Notes under the pieces: model-generated
What the model saw: only the letters and a program-made list of their open reading frames with translations
Told to the model about the DNA's origin: nothing
Database searches by the model: none
Source: Candidatus Aerophobetes bacterium Ae_b3b
GTDB taxonomy: Bacteria > Aerophobota > Aerophobia > Aerophobales > AE-B3A
Direction of reading: 5' to 3'
Length of the DNA: 59,081 nucleotides
Assembly: GCA_005223085.1 (NCBI GenBank)
Contig: NJBP01000007.1
Coordinates: 1-59,081 of the forward strand
Shown here: piece after piece, positions 53,033-59,081 of the stretch
Numbering within the stretch: position 1 is the stretch's first letter
Layout: the number at the start of each line of letters is the position of its first letter
Translations under genes and position numbers: made by a program

Positions 53033-55071
53033 GGAAGGCATATATTATTGGAGATCTTAGTCTTCGAGACTCTATCATAAAAAGACTGGGAGACTTAGCG
53101 CTTTTGCAGCCCGGGAAGATCGATGAAAAGACGACAACCTCATCCTTCAAGCCAACCCAGATGAAGACAGAAGAGCTGGACGATAAACTTTCTCGGCTTA
53201 ATTGGACCATTAAATACCTGGAGCAGTTTGATGAAAAAAAAACCTCACTAGGATTTTTCCCGGCTAAGACCATAATAAAAGAAAAGGATTTTTCCACATG
53301 GATTGAAAGTTTTGACTGGCAGAAAATCCAAAAAAGATGCCAGGGGCTCGAAGAAGAAACGGAAATTCTCAAGGAAGAAAAAAATAATCTTGAAGAAAAG
53401 TATTCACTTCTCTCACCCTGGAGGCAGCTACCTATCTCTACGGAAAGATTAGAGGGAGGAAGATGGGTTGACTACCAGCTGGGAATGATTCGCCTCGAGC
53501 TAGAAGATCTCTTTCGAAAGGAACTGGAAAAACTGGAGGCAACCCATTTAAATATCATTAAAGAAGAGGGGGGTAATCTTTTCTTCTTACTTATCTTCCT
53601 CAAGGAAGACCGGAAGAAGTTAGAATCAATTTTCCAGAGATTAAAAGTAGAAAAGGCTCAGCTTAAGGAATTCGGAGTCCCGGAGAGAAAACTAAAGGAA
53701 ATTCGCCAAAGAATCGACCACATAAGAAATCAAATAGGGAAGATCAAGGAAGAATCAAAGAGAATTTGCCGGGAAAAAATCAGACTCATGGCCCTATACG
53801 ACCATTTTTATCATTTGCGTCAGGAAAGGAAGGTAGCGGCAAATACCAGATCAAGCCCCTACACCTTCCTCCTGGAAGGATGGATTAGAAAAGTTGATTT
53901 AGCCAAACTAAAGGCCGGACTAAAAGATTTTTCATCCCTCGAAATCGTGGTAAGAAAGCCTCATCAAAATGAGGAAAGTAAAGTTCCCGTTGCCCTTCAT
54001 AATGCCTCCCCCTTCAAGCCATTCGAGCTGGTAACCAATCTTTATGGAATACCCCGGTACTTTGAAATTGACCCCACTCCCTTTCTGGCCCCTTTCTTTG
54101 CTCTTTTTCTGGCCATTTGTTTAACTGATGGTGGTTATGGGATCATTTTATTGGTACTTTCCTACCTGATGCTTAAAAAATTTAAGGCCGAGGGAGGAGC
54201 AAAGAAACTATTCAACATGTTGTTCATAGTTGGATTTGTTACTTTAGGGGTAGGAATCATCACCGGAGGTGTCTTTGGAATTGAGTTTACTCATCTTCCC
54301 GCATCTTTAGGTTTTTTTAAAAAATTGGCCTTATTAAATCCCATGAGAGACCCCATGACATTTCTGGCCATCTGTCTGGGTCTGGGACTCATTCATTTAT
54401 TGCTGGGAATAGGTCTGGAATTATGGGAAGATCTAAGAAGAAAAGATATAGTCTCGGCGGTGCTGGATCATGCCTCCTGGATCGTACTTATTCTGGGAAT
54501 AATCCTTGTGGCTATGCCTATTTCGAAAGGTTTCCTTTTAGGAGCTAGTTCAGCCACTACCCAGGGAGCTAACCCCGGACCAAATATAGCTATGTCCTTC
54601 TCCTTTCAAAACCTTGCCAGAATCTGGAATGCACTACCAGGATATTCCCGCGTGGGTCTGGTAATGTCCCTCTGGGGCGTGATGGCTCTATTTCTCTTTG
54701 TGGGAAGAAAAAGCAAAAATCTCTTTATCAGATTGGCTAAAGGAGGATATGAGCTCTATGGGATAGTTCAACTCTTTGCTGATGTCCTTTCCTATTCCCG
54801 ACTTTTAGCCCTGGGTCTAGCCACTGGCGTAATCGCTACTGTAGTCAATACTATAGCGCTAATGACCTATGGTATTCCTATTATTGGCCCTGTGCTCATG
54901 GTGATGATTCTTATAGGGGGTCATCTAGGCAACCTAGTCATAAATTGTCTTTCTGGGTTTATTCATACCTCTCGTCTTCAGTTTGTAGAATTCTTTGGCA
55001 AGTTCTATCAAGGGGGAGGGAAAAGCTTTAGACCATTCCGGCGAGAAGGAAAGTACGTAGCCATACGGTAG
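53014..55071 (+). CDS. ntpI: A/V-type ATP synthase subunit I
   Basis: The 685-residue membrane subunit that forms the half-channels against the rotor ring. The N-terminal half (to about 345) is a soluble coiled-coil arm; the C-terminal half has about seven transmembrane segments, starting at FLAPFFALFLAICLTDGGYG. DVLSYSRLLALGLATGVIA near residue 595 carries the essential Arg. ATG 53014 has AAGGG seven bases upstream; ATG 53029 is an alternative. No other ATPase subunit (K, E, C, F, A, B, D) follows; an alcohol dehydrogenase does. Confidence 0.9.
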   Translation: MALYEMRKAYIIGDLSLRDSIIKRLGDLALLQPGKIDEKTTTSSFKPTQMKTEELDDKLSRLNWTIKYLEQFDEKKTSLGFFPAKTIIKEKDFSTWIESFDWQKIQKRCQGLEEETEILKEEKNNLEEKYSLLSPWRQLPISTERLEGGRWVDYQLGMIRLELEDLFRKELEKLEATHLNIIKEEGGNLFFLLIFLKEDRKKLESIFQRLKVEKAQLKEFGVPERKLKEIRQRIDHIRNQIGKIKEESKRICREKIRLMALYDHFYHLRQERKVAANTRSSPYTFLLEGWIRKVDLAKLKAGLKDFSSLEIVVRKPHQNEESKVPVALHNASPFKPFELVTNLYGIPRYFEIDPTPFLAPFFALFLAICLTDGGYGIILLVLSYLMLKKFKAEGGAKKLFNMLFIVGFVTLGVGIITGGVFGIEFTHLPASLGFFKKLALLNPMRDPMTFLAICLGLGLIHLLLGIGLELWEDLRRKDIVSAVLDHASWIVLILGIILVAMPISKGFLLGASSATTQGANPGPNIAMSFSFQNLARIWNALPGYSRVGLVMSLWGVMALFLFVGRKSKNLFIRLAKGGYELYGIVQLFADVLSYSRLLALGLATGVIATVVNTIALMTYGIPIIGPVLMVMILIGGHLGNLVINCLSGFIHTSRLQFVEFFGKFYQGGGKSFRPFRREGKYVAIR

Positions 55072-55088
55072 AATAGAGGAGAAGAAAG

Positions 55089-56258
55089 TTGCAGAGTTTT
55101 CAATTTTACCTTCCTACCAGAGTTTATTTCGGAAAAGGAATGATAGAAAAAGTAGGAGAAGAGGCTAAAAAACTGGGTAAAAGAGCTTTAGTTGTCACAG
55201 GTGGAAAATCCGCTAGAAGGATGGGAGCTTTGCAAAAAATAGAAGACTTTCTGAAGAAAATGGGAGTAAAGACAATTCTTTTTGAGGGGGTGGAGGCCAA
55301 CCCGAGTCTGGAGACGATAAAGAGAGGAATGAATCTTGCTAAAAAGGAAAAGTGCCAGATTATTGTGGGACTGGGAGGAGGAAGCCCCATGGATGCAGCC
55401 AAGGGAATTGCGGTCTCATCCACCAACCCAGGCGGCTTTACCCAATACTTGGGAAGAAATAAACTGAAAGAGGTTCCCCTTCCAGTGATAGCCATTCCCA
55501 CTACCGCAGGAACAGGAAGTGAAGTAACTCCTTATGCAGTCTTTACTACGACAGATGGGAAGCACCAAAAAAAAATTATGGCTGATGATTTTATCTTTCC
55601 TAAAGTAGCTTTGGTTGACCCGGAGCTCACCCTATCCTTACCCGCATCGGTTACTGCCGACACAGGAATAGATGCCCTCTCCCACGCCATTGAGGGTCTT
55701 ATTTCCAATAACTCGCAGCCCCTTAGCGATCGTTTAGCCCTGGAAGCGATTAAACTTCTCTCTACCCACCTACCAGAAGTAGCGAGAAATCCTCAGGATA
55801 CAGAGGTTCGGGGCCAGATTTTATATGCTTCTCTCCTGGCAGGGATGGTTATCGCTCAAACCGGCACTATCATCGTTCACGGAATGAGTTACCGGCTAAC
55901 TACCGATTTAAATCTTCCTCATGGAAGGGCTTGTGCAATTCTTCTTCCCTGGGTATGTGAGTTTAATCTTAAGAGCAGCTCTGCTAAACTCACTTCTTTA
56001 GCTAAAAGTTTAGGAGAAGACGTAGAAAATCTATCTCAAGAGGAAGCTGGCCAAAGGGTAGTCAATCGATTAAGAGAGCTTCTCTTACAGGTGGGTCTTT
56101 CTCAGGATTTAAACCTGAGGAAAATAGAAGAATCCCAGATTAGGGATTTCGCTCATGAAGTGATGCAGGACAAAAGAAAACTGGCCAACAACCCCCGTAA
56201 GATCACTCTAGAGAATATAATAGAGATCTACCGGAAGGCTTTTGGGGTAGTCAAATGA
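55089..56258 (+). CDS. Iron-containing (group III) alcohol dehydrogenase
   Basis: A 389-residue NAD(P)-dependent alcohol dehydrogenase. It has the nucleotide-binding GLGGGSPMDAAKGIA (about 97-111), TTAGTGSEVTPYAVF and metal ligands in LVDPELTLSLP (Asp), DALSHAIEG (His), VHGMSY (His) and NLPHGRA (His). All four ligands are present. The start is TTG at 55089 with GAGGAG seven bases upstream, 17 nt after ntpI. A truncated aldehyde:ferredoxin oxidoreductase follows, so the pair may once have handled alcohol and aldehyde oxidation together; the substrate cannot be told. Confidence 0.92.
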   Translation: MQSFQFYLPTRVYFGKGMIEKVGEEAKKLGKRALVVTGGKSARRMGALQKIEDFLKKMGVKTILFEGVEANPSLETIKRGMNLAKKEKCQIIVGLGGGSPMDAAKGIAVSSTNPGGFTQYLGRNKLKEVPLPVIAIPTTAGTGSEVTPYAVFTTTDGKHQKKIMADDFIFPKVALVDPELTLSLPASVTADTGIDALSHAIEGLISNNSQPLSDRLALEAIKLLSTHLPEVARNPQDTEVRGQILYASLLAGMVIAQTGTIIVHGMSYRLTTDLNLPHGRACAILLPWVCEFNLKSSSAKLTSLAKSLGEDVENLSQEEAGQRVVNRLRELLLQVGLSQDLNLRKIEESQIRDFAHEVMQDKRKLANNPRKITLENIIEIYRKAFGVVK

Positions 56259-56443
56259 GCCTGAAAAGACGGCTGATAAAGTCCCGATTGACTCCTGCTC
56301 AGATTAAGACTATGAACACCGAGGAGCTTATAAGGGGTGAGCATATGTTTACCTATCTCCAAGAGCCCGATGTCCCAAGATCTGGCAATTCAGAGAACTT
56401 CATAAACTGGTTAGATCCTGGGAAGGTCCAGGTATGGTTTTAG
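56255..56443 (+). CDS. Small protein of unknown function (62 residues)
   Basis: It starts at an ATG overlapping the dehydrogenase stop (ATGA) with GGGG seven bases upstream, so translation is plausible. The sequence is basic at the N-terminus (SLKRRLIKSRLTPAQIKTMN) and ends in NWLDPGKVQVWF. I recognise no family; it may be the 5' remnant of a longer gene lost in the decayed stretch that follows. The 216 nt from here to the next gene hold nothing I can identify. Confidence 0.4.
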   Translation: MSLKRRLIKSRLTPAQIKTMNTEELIRGEHMFTYLQEPDVPRSGNSENFINWLDPGKVQVWF

Positions 56444-56659
56444 AATCACCAAAAGTCTTCAGGATCACCTGAAACTGTATCAAAAGATGAAATATAGGGC
56501 AAGTGTAATATAAAACAAAAATTTCTCGCTCAAATTAGCACCTGACAAGAGAAAGAACTAGAAAAGTTGCCACAAGCTTGACCAAGTTTCTTGTTCAGAG
56601 AAAAAAGGGATGCTCCGGCTCTTGTTTAAAGAGTTAAACTAAAGAACGGGAGGATGAGT

Positions 56660-57553
56660 ATGGTGGCAAAAGGATACATGGGAAAGATTTTGCGGGTAGA
56701 CCTAAGCAGAAGAAAGGTGATCATAGAAGACACCGAAGAAGAGCAGGCTAAGAAATACATTGGTGGAAGCGGGTTAGGAGCAAAAATTCTGTTCGAGGAA
56801 ACGTCGGTGGAAACCAATCCTCTCGGCTCCGAAAACCTACTGATTTTTGCTGTTGGTCTTTTGACGGGAACCCGTGTTTTCAGTTCGGATAGATCTGAAG
56901 TAATTGCCAAGTCCCCAGCTACGGGTATTTATTGCGAGGCAAATTGTGGAGGACACTGGGGAGAAAAGTTTAAACGGTGTGGATATGATGCGTTGGTTAT
57001 TCAGGGCAAAGCAGAAGTCCCCGTATATCTCTCTATTGATGAAGATCAGGTCGAGATCAAAGATGCATCCCACCTCTGGGGTAAGGATACCTTTGAAGCT
57101 GCAAAAATCCTGAAAGAAGAAAGAAGTGAATCAGCGCAGGTGGCCGCAATTGGTCAGGCTGGAGAGAACCTGGTAAAATTTGCCGCTATCATGACTGATG
57201 GTGAACATGGAAGAGCCGCAGGTAGAGGCGGTCTGGGAGCAGTAATGGGGTCAAAAAAGTTAAAAGCAATAGTGGTGAATGGCAAAAGAAAGGTTGACAT
57301 TGCACAGGAAGAAAAGTTTAACAACTTATTGAGAAAAATTGTACCTACGATGAAAACTGATCCGCAGGCCCTGGCGCAATTTGGCACTTCTGCTGGTCTT
57401 GTTCTTTGTGAAAATATAGGTGATCTTCCCATCAAAAACTGGTATCAGGGAAAATGGGAACAAGGAGCAGGAAAAATCTGTGGCCCAACAATGGCTAAAA
57501 CTATCTTGGCTGGAAGGTATGCCTGTGGGCGTTGTGTAATCGGGTGTGCCTAG
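56660..57553 (+). pseudogene. Aldehyde:ferredoxin oxidoreductase, N-terminal half only
   Basis: AORs oxidise aldehydes with a tungstopterin and a 4Fe-4S cluster. The product here (297 residues from ATG 56660, with GGGAGG six bases upstream) covers domain 1 (GYMGKILRVDLSRRKVIIED, KYIGGSGLGAKILFEETSVE) and the start of domain 2, and stops with a TAG right after CGRCVIGCA. That is the first CxxCxxxC of the cluster; the family is about 580-620 residues with a fourth Cys near 490. The rest is not found downstream in any frame. It lacks cofactor-binding residues and should be inactive. Confidence 0.85.
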
Positions 57554-57579
57554 CTATTAAGATAGATTTACCAAAACAG

Positions 57580-57870
57580 TCAAATTGTCAGTAAAATTTC
57601 TTTCAGCTCTCTTTTGAAAAAATTGAAGGTCGCTGATAGTATCAGTTGGTCAGAGGGGTTTTTCACCTCTCTCCTAGAGAATAACAGATATTTGCGGATG
57701 AAAGCCGGCAGTGGATCTTCGCTTGTAAAAAGAAAGTAGGGTAATTGATAAAAAAAATTTAATGGCAAATGGCTTGTCATTTCAATGGCCTTTTTGAGGG
57801 ACTGCTTTAGAATTGTTGAAGTCATGGACAATTTTTTTTGCCCTTGTTTTTTCCATATCGATAAAGACAA
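57580..57870 (-). other. 345-nt stretch with an unrecognised 96-codon minus-strand frame
   Basis: Between the truncated oxidoreductase and the aminotransferase there is no supported gene. The minus strand has an open frame of 96 codons (TTG start, no ribosome site) with protein-like text such as PLPAFIRKYLLFSRREVKNP and ATFNFFKRELKEILL. It could be the tail of a lost gene, for instance a transposase, but I recognise no motif. A hairpin-like AGAGGGGTTTTTCACCTCT (57652-57670) is inside it. Confidence 0.25.
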
Positions 57871-57898
57871 TTACTATATTATCAATGAGGAGGTTTAA

Positions 57899-58630
57899 AT
57901 GGTTTCTGCTCAGAACTTAAAAGTTTTGTCACGAGATGAAATTTTCTCGAAGGAACCTGAATGGCGAGTTCCCGGGGGCTCGAACTATTTTTCCATGTAC
58001 TCCAGTGTTTTTGGAGGCGTGGTAACCGATCCTGCTTTAATGGTACTTCCGGTGGATGATCATATGGTCCATCGTGGGGATGGTATTTTTGAAGCTTTCA
58101 AGTGTGTAAATGGGTATATTTACAACCTTGGCGCCCACCTTGCAAGATTGCAAAAATCTGCAGAGCTCATCTCGCTGAATTTACCCTTTGATCTTGATAC
58201 CATTAGGAAAATCATTATCGAAACCGTAGCTATAGGTGGGGTGAGGGATTGTATGATACGGGTTTTTGTTTCCCGGGGACTGGGAGGATTTGACTGCGCG
58301 CCAAAAGAGTGCCCCAAGAGCAATCTCTACGTTATCGCCATGGAGGCTTGGACTGCGCCAGGCTATTTTTATACTGAGGGAGTATCAGCCATAACCAGCA
58401 AGATTCCGGTTAAACCCGCTTTTTTCCCTGAGGTTAAATCCTGTAATTATCTGCCAAATGTACTGGTGGATATGGAGGCAGAGCAGAATAAGGCAGAGTT
58501 TGCCATCATGGTTGATCCAGAAGGATACCTGGCGGAAGCAGCAACTGAAAATGTAGCTATCGTGAACGAAGAGAAGATATTTATGTATCCCAAATGTGGC
58601 CAATGGTCAATAGGTCTATGGCCGCCCTAG
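57899..58630 (+). pseudogene. Class IV aminotransferase, C-terminally truncated
   Basis: A 243-residue product related to branched-chain/D-amino-acid aminotransferases (PLP fold type IV). It has VHRGDGIFEAFKCVNGYIYN (about 60-79), the PLP-lysine region EVKSCNYLPNVLV and the conserved Glu in GYLAEAATENVAIV. After KIFMYPK the text departs from the family and stops; the expected ILPGITR phosphate-binding turn and about 70 C-terminal residues are missing. GAGGAGG precedes the ATG, so it may still be translated. A frameshift near 58590 or a rearrangement could explain it. No continuation was recognised in 58631-58740. Confidence 0.8.
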
Positions 58631-58793
58631 CCCAATATTCCCTGAACAGGCAGTCATTTCCGAAAAGCGGAGGGTTTATTCACCTTGATGATGGGGATAT
58701 GCTAGGTGAACTGACCATCGAGCTTTCCCCCCCGACTGTGTGAGATCCCATTGTTATACATCATATTTGAGGAAAAAAATTTTGGAAAAATTC

Positions 58794-58822
58794 TTGACTT
58801 TTGTCAATTATTAAAGTAGACT
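58794..58822 (+). promoter_or_regulatory. Sigma-70 like promoter, upstream of the right-edge leader
   Basis: TTGACT (58794-58799) and TAGACT (58817-58822) are 17 nt apart. It precedes a second, stronger promoter by about 95 nt. The 163 nt before it (58631-58793) follow the truncated aminotransferase and hold nothing I recognise. Confidence 0.5.
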
Positions 58823-58888
58823 TAGAGGTTATTTTGTCAGAACTTAAAAGGTTATATGCTTACCTTCCCTAATGAAGAGAAAAAAATC

Positions 58889-58917
58889 TTGACATTAACG
58901 TAAATGTTTATTATACT
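58889..58917 (+). promoter_or_regulatory. Near-consensus sigma-70 promoter at the right edge
   Basis: TTGACA (58889-58894) and TATACT (58912-58917) are separated by 17 nt, nearly ideal. Transcription would start at about 58923, inside the palindrome described next, which would block the promoter when bound by a repressor. Confidence 0.8.
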
Positions 58918-58918
58918 A

Positions 58919-58941
58919 ATGGTAATGATAATGATTACCAT
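58919..58941 (+). promoter_or_regulatory. Fur-box-like operator
   Basis: ATGGTAAT and ATTACCAT are perfect 8-bp inverted repeats around GATAATG. The central 19 bases match the classical Fur box GATAATGATAATCATTATC at 16 of 19 positions. Placement over the transcription start of a strong promoter is typical for Fur-family repression (iron, zinc or manganese). Which family member binds cannot be decided from one site. Confidence 0.7.
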
Positions 58942-58972
58942 CTAAAAGTGAATCACCAGAGGAGATGGGAAG

Positions 58973-59081
58973 TTGATATTGAAGAGGGGCAACAAAAGCG
59001 TAAAAGGCTTGATAGGCGTAAAAAAGAGGGGAAGGTTTTTGGCCTACGGCCATCTGGCCGATTTTATAGGGCTCAATGAAC
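58973..59081 (+). CDS. Possible start of a metal-regulated gene (partial)
   Basis: Downstream of the Fur-box promoter, AGAGGAG is followed after eight bases by a TTG whose frame stays open to the window edge (36 codons: ILKRGNKSVKGLIGVKKRGR, then FLAYGHLADFIGLNE). No family is recognised in this fragment. A second TTG two codons on is an alternative. Regulation by a metal-responsive repressor is inferred from position only. Confidence 0.4.
   Translation, partial: MILKRGNKSVKGLIGVKKRGRFLAYGHLADFIGLNE

Noticed and set aside
57554-57898. Continuation of the aldehyde:ferredoxin oxidoreductase in another frame
   Set aside because: All plus-strand frames have early stops and none shows the expected C-terminal motifs, so a simple frameshift does not restore the gene.
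1-59081. CRISPR arrays, rRNA genes, prophage or integrase modules
   Set aside because: No regularly spaced 25-40 bp repeats, no rRNA signatures and no integrase, capsid or terminase genes were seen. Mobile content is limited to small palindromic elements.

Overview
The window reads as a chromosomal core region of an uncultured-type, diderm, probably anaerobic bacterium. Evidence for two membranes is a secretin-class protein with a pilMNOP set and HflK/HflC. McsA/McsB (Firmicutes-like protein-arginine phosphorylation), A/V-type ATPase subunits, pyruvate phosphate dikinase and a remnant of a tungsten aldehyde:ferredoxin oxidoreductase point to an anaerobic lifestyle. I cannot assign a phylum from sequence alone. 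Coding is dense, many genes overlap by 1-44 nt, and GTG/TTG starts are common.

Layout. Positions 1-49294 are almost entirely minus strand. Read in the direction of transcription (right to left) they give hflK-hflC; ppdK with its own near-consensus promoter; tRNA-Tyr, tRNA-Thr, tuf, rpmG, tRNA-Trp, secE, nusG, rplK, rplA, rplJ/rplL, rpoB, rpoC, rpsL, rpsG, fusA; the whole S10-spc-alpha cluster from rpsJ to rplQ (without rpmD and map); truA; then, from a new promoter, mcsA-mcsB-tilS-hisB-dtd followed by a type IV pilus set pilM-N-O-P and two secretin-related genes; and finally hisG, purE, a cyclophilin-like gene and the 5' end of eno. From 49781 onward the strand flips: proA, a Sua5/arginine-phosphatase-like fusion, a dCMP deaminase, an isolated ahaH-ntpI pair, an iron alcohol dehydrogenase, then a decayed stretch with truncated aldehyde oxidoreductase and aminotransferase genes. 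A near-consensus promoter overlapped by a Fur-box-like palindrome lies at the right edge.

Most unusual content: (1) a pilQ locus split in two and rearranged: one protein carries the secretin barrel domain near its N-terminus followed by seven N1-like modules, and its partner carries only N0 and N1-like modules arranged as a 391-residue tandem duplication; (2) three families of small palindromic elements placed in ribosomal-operon junctions. One family has IS66-like ends and perfect 8-bp target duplications and is inserted inside a copy of a second family, and several elements begin 0-2 nt after a stop codon; (3) rplJ and rplL in one open frame with a strong internal Shine-Dalgarno; (4) an rpmG stop codon that straddles the predicted 5' end of tRNA-Trp; (5) a phosphoarginine writer (McsAB with the RDxxRA receptor motif) and a candidate eraser (LMW phosphatase with CTGNTCRS loop fused to Sua5) in the same window.

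Start sites were re-chosen by Shine-Dalgarno spacing and family length for a number of genes (PurE, RpsD, InfA, RplF, RpsE, RpsC, RpsJ, FusA, NusG, PpdK, HisB and others). RpmJ and RpmG, each under 50 residues, were added by hand translation. All family assignments are from motif recognition, not from database searches.
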